This document shows, in pieces, positions 1 through 13,500 of a stretch of 31,140 nt of DNA (positions are counted from its first letter, which is position 1; every line of letters starts with the position of its first letter). Made by a program: the position numbers and the translations under genes. A model generated the notes under the pieces. It was not told the origin of the DNA and made no database searches. It saw only the letters and a program-made list of their open reading frames with translations. This stretch comes from Saccoglossus kowalevskii (taxonomy: Eukaryota; Hemichordata; Enteropneusta; Harrimaniidae), in the NCBI RefSeq assembly GCF_000003605.2, contig NW_003140815.1:996427-1027566 (forward strand). The letters are read 5' to 3'.

Positions 1-1569
1 GTGACAATAGACATCAGTCAGATTTGTTCACCCCTTAATCTTGGGCTAGTGAATTAGAGTAGGAAATGTAACCCTAGTCAACAATGGCATTCAAATATCC
101 AGCAGTAACACTTATCTGCCTTGCTAGTCAGGAAATGCAGTGTCTTTGTCACTTTGCAACAGATTCAAGAAATCTAATCTTTTAATATTACTATGGTACA
201 TTCTGTTTTTTGAGATGTAGGCACAAAAATGTGAGAAATAAGCAGAAACATTTAGTCTTACACATTAATCTGTGTTAGAAAAAATTATAAAAATTAGACA
301 ATAGGATAATCTCCATGATGCATCTAAATCACTAGTTGCAGCTCATTACATCATGAACGACTTATTTAACATCAAATCATCATTTAGTTGTCATAGTTAC
401 AAAATCAATAATAGTCATTATATAAAGGTAGTTTGCTACCATTAAAACAGACAAATTGATCACAGTAAATCATTCAAAAACTGTTGTGTGATGATTCACA
501 TATATGTACCTAAGTCATTTATATTTAAAGTTTTCACAGAGAAAGAATGATGTCTTTTCAAGAAAACATACACAAAATAATCAAAAAAAGCAATGTTTTG
601 GAACATTTTTCTTAGAAATACATGTAAACACATTATTCCATGTATTTATACTTGTATTAAAAAATTTCTAATTTTTCATGACAGCCATATGTAGCCCTCA
701 TAATACTACATATATTTTTTTAGCATAGCTCACCGGCAAAATTTTACAATATGATGGAATGTTTCTGAAACAATGTTAAACTACTTAAAACATGCATTTT
801 TGAACAATTTTCAAGGTTATTTTGTGAAAAAAATTAGTTCGGTGACCATATATTTTTAATTCAGAATTTTGAGCATTACAGTAACCCAATCTATCTGGAT
901 TTCAAGAATGTATGTTTTTTTAATGATAGTGAATTACCCTAGTACAATTACAGTACATTACATTAATTATTTCCAAAATAAAGAAATTTGTTTATTTTAC
1001 GATCATTATGGTATACAGGATTGACATATTAATAGTTCATTGCTTGGTAATATTTCAGTAAGCTTCATAAATGTGTCATTATAAACCCATTGCTTATATA
1101 AGTAGTTAATGAACATCTTCCTATATGTATACGTGTGTATTTCAGTCGGGTCATCAATTTTACAAACAAATAAATACGTATCATTCATTCATTGTCATCT
1201 CAGACAAAATTTAAATATATATGAAAATACATAAAGATCTTGCAATTGATATTCAGGATATTGTTTTGTTTTTTAAATATGAACTGTATGGCATTCATCA
1301 ACATTTACATTTTTTTTCAACATTGTTTTGCTATTGCTGTTATTACTAAGTTCTATTCAAAATTAGTAATATCAAAAAATTATTAAAGAATATCCTATAC
1401 TGGTAGATATTATATAATAAGTAAATGTATAACAAGAAAAAAATGTGCTGATGCAATATATATTGATTTCATTATTTGAAAATATTGCGTTATAACAATT
1501 TATTCTTTAAAATGGTTTTGTTAGCATTTCTGCTTTATTTTATTTTAATATTCCTTGTATTTCAACATA

Positions 1570-1778
1570 CTGTAAAATACTTTATTTTAGCTGGAATTAA
1601 TTTTTGCTGAAATGACGTTTTGGGTGTTTTGTATGGAATTTATTTTCACTGATTTTTGACATCTTGAATGTAAAATATAGGAAAAACGGTATATTCACTA
1701 GTTTCTATTTTCACTGATTCATTCCTTTAGCTAAAATATCGAAAAATTAATTCCAAACAAAAATGAAGTATTTTATAG
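1570..1778 (+). mobile_element. palindromic MITE, family A, copy 1
   Basis: The copy starts CTGTAAAATACTTTATTTT and ends with the inverted form GAAGTATTTTATAG, each flanked outside by TA, as expected for a TA target-site duplication of Tc1/mariner type. The interior repeats the word TTATTTTC[AG]CTG and contains TTTTGTATGGAATTTATTTT, shared with the copies at 12220, 28229 and, inverted, 20190 and 30820. It has no coding capacity, so it is a non-autonomous element. The superfamily is inferred from the TA flank only. Confidence 0.85.
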
Positions 1779-3099
1779 TAATTAAATTAGGTGATTAAGA
1801 CAACAGACAATTATACAAAAATAATGAAATTTGTTTTTCTTTTAATTAATGAAAGAGTAAATTTTATTGAAGAATTTATTTATTTTGTGATTTCTTCTTT
1901 ACTGGTATATCTATTTTGTTGACTTGATTGCAAGATGATTAGTATTTTCTCATGATTTCAACTGTAGATAAATAGAATAATAGCAATCATGTCATATTTC
2001 TATTCATTTCACCACTAGATGTTTGTCTCATAGATGATAATGGGGTCAACTGTATTCATCATTGTATTGTGAATATAGACTACCTTACTCCCTAGTGTGC
2101 ACTGAGACTGTCATGTCAGGATGATGTTCACACATTCATTGCAGACACAGCTATGTGTTTATGTCGTCCCTGAGTGGTTGTGAAGCACAGTGAAGTCACT
2201 TATCAGCGTTACAAGACCATCTCACAACCAGGATCTACTTTCATCACCTTCAACAAAGTAGTCCTGTTAAATTTTTGACTCCTTGTATTTTGTAGATATG
2301 TATGTAATTTTAAATACTTTTTTTGTTAAATTTAGTCAAAATAGATGTTATTTCCAACTTGATATATTCTTGATAACAAGTTTTTGAAAACATATATATG
2401 GAAACAATTACAATAGATCTATTTTTATTTATTTTTCCATCATTCCAGACACAATAAATCATAATTATCTGAAAATGACACAAAAGATATAAATAGTGGT
2501 GTCAGAGCATGTTAAATACCTCTTGTGAAGTTTGTAAACACCATACACCACTTAAGAAAAAATAACATGTTTTAAGTCTCAAAGAATTAATGATAAGAAT
2601 ATTAAATAAAAAATTTCATGTTTTGCCAGGAACCTATATATATATAAATAGAGACCAATTCATTGTCAGAATTTGTTTTAAACTCTGTAAGTGACAGTTA
2701 TTTTGAATTTTGTTGTTGTTGTTTGTGAAATACTGAGTGCCATATTTTTCCCTGGCAAAATTTGCTTTCATATTTCTTATTATATTTTTGTCTATAATAG
2801 TCTGTAATTTTTTCTTGACTAACAATTTGTGATCCACATTTTTTAAAATTCAAGAAAAAAAATGTGATTTTAAAATTGATGAATGTTGAAAGTTGACCTT
2901 GCGCTCAAATGCTTAAGACTACACAATTGTAACTGAATTTTGTTATGTAATTTGTTTATTTTTCACTGCCTTAATTAATACTGACAAATTTATACACAAA
3001 ACACAGAGAACTGTGGTTTTTAAATTATATTCCCCACAGCAATATTAACAAGAACGTCATCATATACATCAGATCCCCCGGCATATTTATTACAAGCAC

Positions 3100-3400
3100 T
3101 GATTATATGTCTAAATCTGCTATAGTGTTCCAGATATGATAGTTATGCATTTTTAATGAGGTCACATGACAGTTTATGGTAATTAAATATGTTGGTGAGA
3201 ACAGTACGCAGAGTTTTCAATAAAGCACTGGTTGAATGCCTATATCTGAAATGGTGCTTCAGATATGAAATTTATGCATTTTTAATGAGATCTCATGACC
3301 AAATATGGTTATACTAAATATGTTGATCAGATCTCATGTACAATGTCTTCAATATGTCTCTATCCGTAATATTGCTCTTGATATGACTGTACGGACAAAC
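3100..3400. repeat. degenerate ~129-bp tandem repeat
   Basis: The words CAGATATGA and TTATGCATTTTTAATGAG occur near 3131-3160 and again near 3260-3292, about 129 bases apart, with similar text between (ATATGTTGGTGAG, ATATGTTGATCAG). A third, shorter piece near 3360-3400 ends GACTGTACGGACAAACAAAC. The ending resembles the GACAGACAGA-type tails of interspersed repeats in many marine invertebrates. No coding frame spans it. Confidence 0.6.
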
Positions 3401-4929
3401 AAACGCTGTTAATCACTACATTCCCAACCAGCACATTCACCGAAGATTATTAATGTTAATGTGTATATACACACAACAGCAAAGTCAAGTTCAACTGCAC
3501 AATGACCAGGTGAATATGACCACACTTAATGAAATCAAGACCAGTAACGGTCAGTTTTCTGTACTAAACTAAATTCAATAATAATTGATAATAGAATGAT
3601 TCAGAAGTATATATGTGAGGAGACGTAGAATTTATCTCTCAATAATTAAATAATGAAATATTTTGAACACCAAATTTGGCCACCGGCATTCACAAATTAA
3701 AAATTCATAATTTTTTTCAGATTTTATTCTAAATTTTGGTCAAGACATGTAGCCAACAGGAAATTATGTCCATTTGGTTCAAAATTATTAAAAAAAAATC
3801 ATAAAATAAATACATATAAATAAATTGAAAACTTTTTATTTTCCATGACTTGTCAAAACACATTCAACTAAAACAACATTTATTTATTTATTTTTAGAAG
3901 CACATCCCAAATAGAATTTCCATAAACCAAATTACATATTCTTACTAGAATATTAATGTATGACACACCTCATTTACATAATAAGTGCATGCGCTACTAA
4001 CAGCAAATAATTAGATGTAATCGATGTGTTATTTACTAAAGCAGAAAAGCTAAATCATAAATTTGATTTTTCGTGTTAAAATACCTTAATTAATTTATTT
4101 GTAGTGTATGCGCATACAATAAATGCAACTGTTGGTTTATATGTACAGATGTTTTTTTAACGCCATTGTCAACATTTTGGTAATCATCTACAAAATAGTT
4201 TTGTACAGTCTGTTCCTTCACACATGAAAAATTGACAAACCTTTTGATCCAAAACTAAAAACAATATCAGAAACAGTATATATCTCGTGTTTTTGCGTGG
4301 AGAAAAAGATAAACAAATTACACAAAGTATATTTTATGCTGGTAATTTATGTTCATAAGGGACTGACCAACAGAAACTCTGGGGGTGAGAATTACTGTGA
4401 AAATTATTCCTTCACTTTTTTTTCAAGTGCAGAATTTTTTTTACTAAAACCCTAGTCAATCACTAATCGAGATTTTAAAATGCAATATGGATGAAATCAT
4501 GTAATGTTTATTACTGCTGTTTGATATCATATATTGATAAATACATTGAATTATGATTTATCATGATCTGAATGAATGATCTTGTTACAGTACAGCAGAC
4601 TATTCAGTCGACAAAACACAAATAATTTCCAATACACATGTGTACTGATTTTTTTGGTATGTACAATAACAGTCACTGCATATATGTATTACCCGTACTG
4701 CCATTTTTTTCTTCAAGTTTTATGAAATACTGTTGCGTAACATTTATAAAAAGCAACATTTATAGGTGACGATAAATCACAATCCAATTTGGTCATTAAC
4801 ATGCAGTATTAAACAGTTTATGAATGCATTTAAAAAAAATCAAAAAAGAAAGAACTCCTATGTGCTGAATGAAGGAATTGAATACATGATATAAATATAG
4901 TTCTGCTGTGTGAGAATCACAATTGTCAA

Positions 4930-5530
4930 AGCAATTTGATCCACAATATTGAAGTTCACAATACAAACAGAAAACCCTACCTATCCCCTATATATGCACA
5001 ATCCCTGAATACCAATAAAAAATATATGTTTCATGGTGGAACTACTAAAAATGGAGAATTGTGCAATTTAATTAATTTGCACAAGTGTAAACCAAAAATT
5101 AATCAGGCCTATGATTTGTTCTGGGGCACGGTCCGCACCTATTCTCCAAGCTTCAAATTTTTATGCAAATTAGATAATTAATATTCACAGATGTCAAATG
5201 AAAAGTAATCGGATATGGAAAGTATCACAATGCATCTGTATCATGTTTCGTTGAAATCTGACAGCAGTTCTCCACATATCACTGGGAAAATAATTGGCTA
5301 ATTATCATGCAAATTAGGTAATTAATATACACAGATTTCCACCATATTTTAATGTATCTGTGTACTAAGTTTTGTCAAAATATATTGAACGATTGTTAGG
5401 AAATCAGTCTAAAAGCTGAAAATTGGCTAATTATTATGCAGAATATCTATATTCCATTTTTTATCAAAATTCAAACAGAGGTTCTTGAGATATTGGTGGA
5501 ACAGACATACATACAGACAGATTAACCACA
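4930..5530. repeat. degenerate interspersed repeat with ~145-bp units
   Basis: GCAAATTAGATAATTAATAT (about 5165) returns as GCAAATTAGGTAATTAATAT (about 5310), and AATTGGCTAATTAT[CT]ATGCA occurs near 5292 and 5421. The block ends near 5480-5530 with TTCTTGAGATATTGGTGGAA followed by a CATACATACAGACAGA tail. The open frame at 4936-5181 is part of this repeat and not a gene. It is probably the remnant of a non-autonomous transposon; the class is unknown. Confidence 0.6.
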
Positions 5531-6909
5531 AAAACTCCACAAAATTAAATAATGCTTTATCATTGTGTTATCATCACTAGATAATCAAACAGAAAATTTA
5601 GCATAATATTTGCCACATATTTGTCTAAATATATTTCAATATCCCAAAATAATCTAGACAACATTTTACAATAAGGCTTCTAAAATTGTCTCTACTCAAA
5701 TATAATTTTTTTTTTATACAATGGTTACATATCATGGATGAAAAAAATAAAAAAAAATAATGGTGACTCTACAAAATTCAAAGAAAACTTTAGTCAGGCT
5801 TAGAGCATCTTTCTATTGTTACTCAAAATATTGGTCAGTGACATACACGCATGATGTAAAGAGCTTTAATTTCACAAGAGACAATGTTTCAATAAGGTCA
5901 CTTGAAAAATCAGAAAAACAGAGAAAAATCTTTGTAAGTAAATGTCACTGCTGCTAAAACGAACATAATTTTCAGTGAGATATTAAATGAAAAAGGATTG
6001 TTTTGACTCTGGACTGTAATTTTTGCATATTATATGAAACTTTTTCTACAAAACAAAATAAGTCTACATAGTTTAATAATACTGAAGTAATTCTTTATAA
6101 GCAGATTATAACATGAAATATTGTCACTGCTGTATGTGTAATAGTTCATACTCTAATTTTAATTATCATTTTGGTCAACTGTCAAAATTTAATAGCTTTA
6201 TTTTAAATTTGTGTAAATTGTTGAATATATAGTAATATATTATATATACACGGTCACTGTACATGTACAACAGTAGTACACTTAAAAACAAATTACAACT
6301 CTACTTTAGATAGAGATGACAACAGCAGGAATCAGTAATTTGGCACTGAGGCCAGCATTCACTGCCAGCCAAGAAACAAATGAAGAAAATATAACAATAC
6401 ATTTAATAAATATATTTAAAGTAGGGTCAGTCTTATTGTACTGATTTTTAACATATAATTTTAACATATAAATTGACAGTTCAAGGTTATGGGATTGTTA
6501 TTGTTATATCAGAATATGCTAACTGTTTTGTATGTTGATATGGCAGTATGTGATAAAATCAGACGTAAAACAAACTGATATTTTTTAAGCGTATCGATCA
6601 TGAAACAGCGTTTGCATGACGATCCGGAGATTTTTTGCACATATTTCTGAATTTCGAAATTTCACAAATTCATTTTTTTCCTTACAAAATATACGAGATT
6701 TTTTCAAATTAAAAAAAATAAAGAACAAGGCAAATCATGTTGTCAACAAAATTAACAGACAGGATATCATTACAAATATATAGAAGCGTTAATGTGAGAA
6801 ACCGCAACAGTTATATACATTGAATCACAACACGAACAAGACAGGCAATAACAAAATATAATGTTGACAGCACCACGCATTGTGAAATCCACTTAGAATG
6901 TTGTCTTAC

Positions 6910-6965
6910 CTTCCCCCGCTCTGTGTATCCCCAGACACGGCCTTGTCTGTTCCCCATAATTTCAT
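6910..6965 (-). CDS. possible first coding exon of a divergent gene
   Basis: On the minus strand an ATG (6965-6963) opens 18 codons plus two bases, then a strong donor (AAG|GTAAGAC, GT at 6909-6908). The peptide reads MKLWGTDKAVSGDTQSGG. The exon lies in the GC-richer block next to the TMX2 start, 395 bases from its ATG, as in a divergent gene pair. I do not recognise the protein and did not find a certain second exon between 1 and 6900. It could also be a 5' UTR exon or a chance match. Confidence 0.45.
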
Positions 6966-7360
6966 GCTGCGATGGAGAGTATAAAGTGAGCTACTAGCTG
7001 TCACCTCGACACGCAATTCATTTCTGAGCTCACTGACGTTTTGTTCACGATCAAAACACTTTGACTTTCTCTTGGATCCCGCCCGAGTTTATCAGCGCGC
7101 CCTCAAACGAAGATCTTCATTTTAACTTTCGCTTTCTGTTTCAAGATTAAAAACAATTTTCAAGGTGTTGGATATTTTAGTAGCTATTTATAGAAAATGA
7201 CTTGAAATTAATCAATATTTATATTTAATGAGGTTTTTAAAAATATTACAGTCTGCATGTTTCTTCAGCAACTTAAAATCGCCGGTCTCCGATAACCCGG
7301 AAGTAGTTCGTGGTGGTTCACTGTTTTGTATGTACGAGTACGACCAGGTGGAGTACGACA
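6966..7360. promoter_or_regulatory. putative bidirectional promoter and TMX2 5' UTR
   Basis: This 395-base stretch is richer in GC and CpG than its surroundings (for example CAGCGCGCCCTC near 7093). It holds a TGACGTT element near 7034 and an ETS-family site, ACCCGGAAGT, at about 7295-7304, 57 bases before the TMX2 start codon. ETS (GABP-type) sites near the start are typical of TATA-less housekeeping promoters. Transcription starts are inferred; no TATA box is evident on the TMX2 side. Confidence 0.55.
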
Positions 7361-7501
7361 ATGTTTGACAAAGACTTAAAAACATTTCTTAGTCCTCATT
7401 ATATTTTTAACGGTTTCTTGTCTTTTTCATATTTATTTTTCAAACTCACTCCACCGATATGTGATTACGTATTTCCAAGGGACGAGTGCAAATTGAGTTG
7501 G
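7361..7501 (+). CDS. TMX2: TMX2 exon 1
   Basis: ATG at 7361 starts 47 codons (MFDKDLKTFLSPHYIF..., ending DECKLSW) before the donor GTAAGT at 7502. The hydrophobic run IFNGFLSFSYLFF is the first membrane segment or signal anchor. An upstream in-frame codon near 7310 would add residues unlike the family, so 7361 is preferred. The exon ends in phase 0. Confidence 0.88.
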
Positions 7502-10500
7502 GTAAGTTCTACGACTGAGTCAGTTTTTTCTCTCATAATTTAAGAAAATATGCTTTTTTATTATTAAAATGTCATGCCAGATTTCTTTTCTGGAAGGGCA
7601 AATGTGATCGTCATTCATTTTAAAGGTGTATTTTCACCTCCAGATTAATTATATTATTGCAACTGTGTGTAGTTGCATGTAAATAGAAGTCTGTCAATAA
7701 ATGTCCAGTTGAATTAGTTTAATACCGCAATGCACTGCAAATTACAATATAATGATGTGATACAACAACTAGCCGGTGTCGACTCCCGACCTGTACAGTG
7801 ACTGATCCAATCTTGGCTCCAAATACCACAAAACTACGGCTATTTTTGAATATATCCACATATTTAATATTTTGAACTTCACCAGGGAATGTCCTTGGAC
7901 CAATCCTATTTGTTATTACATTAATAATTTACCTGAATGTTTTAGCCACTCATTTGCTAAAGCATTTGCAAAAGATACTATAAAATGTATAAAGGAAGCA
8001 GAAGTTCTACATATGCAATGATAAACAATGTTTAGAACTGGTCAGAGAAATGGGAAATTTGCTTTCACCAACAGTCCCTCTAGGGGCTGTGTTTCAGCAG
8101 ACTTTGCATAGGCTATTCTGACTTGCATGCATATTCAATTTCTGGGCATAGTATAGAATCTACTGATATTTGTTGCTTTCGCTTGGGCTGTTGGTCATGA
8201 CCATAATATTGAAGATGCCCTTGCGATCCGTGGTACATCGTGGCCATTTCACAATGTAATCTCATCCTTACAAGTAATTAACTAAAAATGTAATATATTA
8301 GTCTTATTTTTGACTCGATGTTAACATAACTCTGTACTATGGTATTGGTGATATATGAATTGGGTGCCATAGGATGGTACTTGATGGCCAACCAACCTAA
8401 TCAAATATGTATTGTGCATTGTACGAGTGCAAAATAAGTTTAAGGAAATTAGAATATTACGATATTAGTACCAGCTGTTTTATACGCATGGGCATTTGCC
8501 GATCCTGTCAAATCTCGTCATCTGTTTTGGGGCATGTCTGATAGATGTGAAACTGCTTCAGCCATTGGGTAACGAAATTAACTGGTGTCTTTGTGAAAAC
8601 CGCTGTAAAGTGGCAGTAAAATGAATTTGCGCGGTTTTACCAACATAGTAAACCAAGCTTAGAACTCGCGATACTGGTTTTGCAGACGACTATGGTCGAA
8701 CAACCATGAAAAATAAATGGCGAGACTTGTGTGTTGCGCATTTAGCACAGAAATAAAAGAAACGCTCACAGTTGGACAACCAATCATTTTATTATTGGTC
8801 ACGATGTACCACGAATTTTCTGCACGTCATTTGTAAACACCACATACATGTGCCGCTATCCAATGGTGGGATGAGCGGCTTCCTCTGTGCACAATCAGCG
8901 TCAACTTCCTGAGAGAAACACGACTCACTTGCTAAGCCAGACCATCTGGTGGCGCCCTACTAATTCATCAATAACCAAATATACTATTATCCTGTTCCCG
9001 AATTGGACATTTGTTTATTTGGAGTAATTTCCAATTCTACGCCAGGTACTTAGTAATTAATGATTCCACGTATTTATTTGGCCGTTATTTGTCATTCGTA
9101 AAATGCCATAATGTTAATTCGTGGAAATTTAAACACAGTGATACTGATAATGAATTAAAAAATTGCCAAAAATACTAAATTTGTTATCCCATAGAAATAA
9201 TTGAAATCAAAATATTTGGCAATATATTAAGTTTTGTGTCGCATGCACACGATTGAAATATATAAAATGGGCCTGATATACTAATGTTGTATGTAAGAAC
9301 GAGTTTACATCCTGGAATGGCCACAATGTACCACAAATTCCTTGCCTATATATCACCTATATATGTATGCAATATTTTATTTCATGTATTACATGTATAA
9401 TGTTACAGTGAACAGTGAATGTTACCTTCAGCAGTGTGAATTTATTGAGTATTAAATTATTTGAATAAATTTAGAGCAAGCACAAGTTATTTCACTTCTC
9501 ACCAGATAAAAATGTAAGCATGAAGTGGCTGTTATGACTTCCTCACGAACATGCCACACCTTCTATCTGCATTCATATGTCACTCAGCCTAGAGCATTTC
9601 CAGCGAGCATCGACGTGGCACGTTTAGAACGTTAACCACATAGACACACTGCATGCAAACCCAAATGCGAAGTTTCAATAGCAGCTTCGGACACATTTGC
9701 TTCACATATCAGAATATCTTAAAGTTATCAGTATCTGTAACAACTGTGAGATGTGAAAAAATAAGATGCTTTTCAAGATAACTATATCAAGTTATAATTT
9801 TCTGTTGCGTCAATGATAAGCACATTAGCATAACTAGTTGCCTATCAGCAAAAATGTGCATCAGTGGTGTGTTGTATCAGCTTAGAGGGCACACTGCTCA
9901 TTTCCAAAGATATCTACTGCCACTAAATCTATTATATTAATTCAAAAAACATTAGAGAATATAGTCAGACAACTTTTCCTTTAGGATTTGGACGTTCAAT
10001 GTGCAAGATTACATTTGAATATTCCAAGAGAAAGTACATCACAAACAGATATAATTACTGGAGAAAAATTTGATGTGCAGTTGTTGCATGCACTCAGATG
10101 CTTATGCCAGAAGGCAACACACCAATAGACATTGCACAAACTATCATTTCATTTAATGTTTCCCAATATTGCCTGTCCCTGTACTATCTAGTGGTCTTGA
10201 TTTATTGGTCATAGAAGCTGTTGCATATTTTTAATTTTTTCTTCAACAAGTTTGCATGAATTATGATTCTAAATTTACCTTATTTTAATTATTATGCAAC
10301 TTTTACTATTTTTCAGGATGACTCCAACCTGTACCTTTTTCTATTGTGTGTTATCGTTATTAAAAACCGAAAGACATACAATTGGTTGCAGTACATCAGC
10401 ACATCATTTATATTTGCTAAGATTGCTAACGGTGTATTATTCCTACGAGCAGATCCAAGATGGGCTGCGTTATACGGTATAGTCTGTATTGGTAAGGAAA

Positions 10501-13500
10501 ATATCAATTTAATTCAATATTTGACAACATTAATTATTATCATCAATTATTCATACCAGCCAAACATTGAGCACAGTACCCAATGAGGTTATTCAAAAAT
10601 GTTGCAATGTATTATTGTTATTGTTATAGTCTAACAACCCTAATTCTGGAGCCAACAGACAAAATATAAGTTAGTTTTCAGTTTTTACCCAACAAATTTG
10701 GCTATTTTTGTCCCAATCTTCTGAAGGAAACTGCAGACTATAACGGGACTATTTTGTGAACTTGTGACAAAAAGAGGGAAGTGTTGGTGAAAAGGTTAAA
10801 ACAGAAACCTTAGAAAGATATAATTTTAAAATCACATGACATTGGGGCTCCCCCCCCCCCCAAAAGTGTATTTTACAAATGTTCTATATATCTTTAAATT
10901 TTTACTGGCAGAAGTATTTTGTGATTTAAGTATTGACCAGAAAAATAAGCCGTCCATATCTAATCTAGAGTTAGGTATTGGGGAAATTATGTCTAAAATT
11001 AACAAATAAACTATTGAAAAAATACATTTGTGAAAAATTTTCCATCAAGAATTTTGCAAGAATATAGCGTTCTGTGGGTAAGTAATTTAAGGGCAGGCAT
11101 TCACAGAACTTTTATAAAAATTTTGTTAAAGTCACAGGAAAAAAATGTTTTCTGGTTTGTTTTTCAAAATCTGGGCATGGACGGCTTTTTATTTTTATTC
11201 TGAAGTTGTCATTTAATTTACAATTTTTGTAAAAACTACATTTTCTGACAAAATGGTGGAAACAATTATAAAATTTCTCTGACTCATTAAAATTTCAATG
11301 GTTTGTCTCTTGCAACGTCAAATTATCTGTTTTTAGTTGACAGATAAAATACTGACATTTAGTTATTTCAATTTTTTTCTGTGACTTGTACATTCATTTT
11401 GAATCCAAATCAATCAATCTCAAGATAAGTATCAACAATTTTACCTTTACCATACAGGTCAGAGTTCATAGGTCACTAGTGCTGTACTGTTAACCTTGGA
11501 TTAATTCATTAGTGAGAATTGGGTCAGCAATTTATAGATTTTATACAACCCTTTTTGAACATGGGCTCACTAATGGGCAAATTAGTTAATGATCTTTTCT
11601 CAGGTTCACCTTGTTAATTGCTCTAAAAGTTACAAATTGTAATTAAAACAGTTTATGACATAAACAGAACACTGTCAATATTTGTTTGAGAAAATTTACT
11701 AACATAATTAATAAAAAACGTTCATTCTGCCTGATACTAGCCAGGTACGTCAGTTATAACATCGAGAGTGAGCATGCCACACACACTTCCGTATTTCCTG
11801 AAGTCAATATTTCCAGATTGGAAATCTAACTAAATAGCCGTCTAAGTCGATATAACCATTGTAACATGCAGATTTGTAAATGCAGCTTCATCTAGTTATA
11901 CCTGTTTTTAACCAAGGTATTTGGACATACAAAAATCCACATTCGCAAATCTTTATCTTATCTTTTCAGACTATATGCGTGTGAAAATATATAATCCCAC
12001 AATATCATCTCTTAGTTTGACGTAATCAGACACAGTGATTACTGCCAGAGTAGTGTCAAATGATACAACACATTTGAGGGTAATATTGATGACGTCAAAT
12101 GAACAGATTATATATAAGATTACCGTATAGATTAAATATTTTACATTCAGGGGTTATGTACTTTTTTATTCATCAGATTCTTCATATCATATGTTACAGA
12201 TTACTATTTGAATTAAATACTGTGGAATACTTTATTTTCGCTGGAATTAATTTTCGCTGAAAAGGCTTTTTGGGGGTTTTGTATGGAATTTATTTTCACT
12301 GGTTTTTGATGAGTTTAATGTGAAATATAGGAAAAAAAGTATATTTGCTGGATTTTATTTTCACGGAATCATCCCTTCAGCGAAAATAGCGAAAATAAAT
12401 TCCAAGTGAAAATAAAGTATTCTACAGTATTCATCTTTCACATGGGAAATAATTTACCATTGTACATTTATAATTGACAAAATTCATCAAATTTGTATAC
12501 ACTAATACATTCTTTAAAATTAAAAACAATTCATATCTATTTTTTTCCTTGTAGTGATATTTGTAATTTTCCCAGAATCAGCTTACTCTGGTCCAGATAG
12601 CATAACATATTTCAGTGGAGACACGCTTGAGGTAGGTTGGTTGCATCCCTATTTTGCTATCAGGATCCTACAATATATAACATCATAGGAGCATGTCTAT
12701 GAGAAATATAGCGTCTAGTTTGACCATATATGGTCATAATGTCTAGTGTAGCTGTTTATAGTCATTGTATCTAGTGTTGCCCTATATGGTCATGGCAGTA
12801 ATGGCCATAGTATCTACATTGTCTCATCACAGGCAAATGCATCTTGCTGTGTTAATGATAGTATCTCACTTCACTGTAGCGCCCTCTGCAGCTTATAGAA
12901 TGATGATAAAGTTAAAGGGACAGTCACTGGCCTGATGTGTGATCACACAGTATCATAGAGAATTTCGTGAAAAAAGAAAGAGTAAATACTGCTGATTTGC
13001 CAGGCGATTTATCGTTTATCCAGAGGGGGACTATGTCATCTGTTGATTTATAATTCATTTTTCCCAAAGGAACAACTGGAAAAAGATCGCAAGAAATATT
13101 GGTTGGTAGAATTCTACGCTGGTTGGTCACCTGCTTGCGTTCGATTCTCATCAATATTTGCAGAGCTCTCCGTCAAGTGAGTAAATCTGTTTCCATCAAA
13201 CTGGAAGTACTTTGTAATATATTCACAGTCCATTGACTGCATTGTAGCAAGATTTTTGTAAAAGTCTTTTAATTTGGTCAAAATAAATATCTATAACCAA
13301 ATAGCTATAACCAGGGCACTTAGTATATGACACAAATACATTTATTTTTCAACATACAATAAACAATATAATTTTAATAGAGTTTTGTTTGATCTAAAAT
13401 ACCCACTTATGATCACTATCTGAAATGGCATGTGAAGGAATATTGTGAGCTTATACCTTGGTCAAATAAAAAAATATGTTTAGTTCTGATAACCTGACCC

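Larger units (their letters stand above)
1..6909. other. AT-rich non-coding region with repeats
   Basis: No open frame here shows family resemblance, biased composition or paired splice sites that I would accept as an exon. The short ORFs (for example 1006-1188 minus, 2634-2837 minus, 5760-5957 plus) look like chance openings in AT-rich DNA. The only structured parts are a MITE near 1.6 kb and two degenerate repeat fields near 3.1 and 5.0 kb. A less AT-rich patch lies around 2050-2270. If the divergent exon at 6910-6965 is real, this stretch is largely intron of that minus-strand gene. Confidence 0.6.
7502..10316 (+). other. TMX2 intron 1
   Basis: This 2.8-kb intron runs from GTAAGT to a TTTTTCAG acceptor. 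It holds a decayed reverse transcriptase fragment (7883-8084) and three related ATGTACCAC-containing segments (near 8229, 8803 and 9326). No further exon is visible; the frame passes correctly from exon 1 to exon 2 without one. Confidence 0.75.

Noticed and set aside
2209-2263. Possible last exon of the divergent minus gene, phase-compatible with 6910-6965
   Set aside because: Only 18 codons with an ordinary acceptor-like AACAG; in AT-rich DNA such a match is easily chance.
10263-10586. 107-codon frame taken as a single gene
   Set aside because: Only 10317-10491 is coding (TMX2 exon 2); the ends of the frame are intron.
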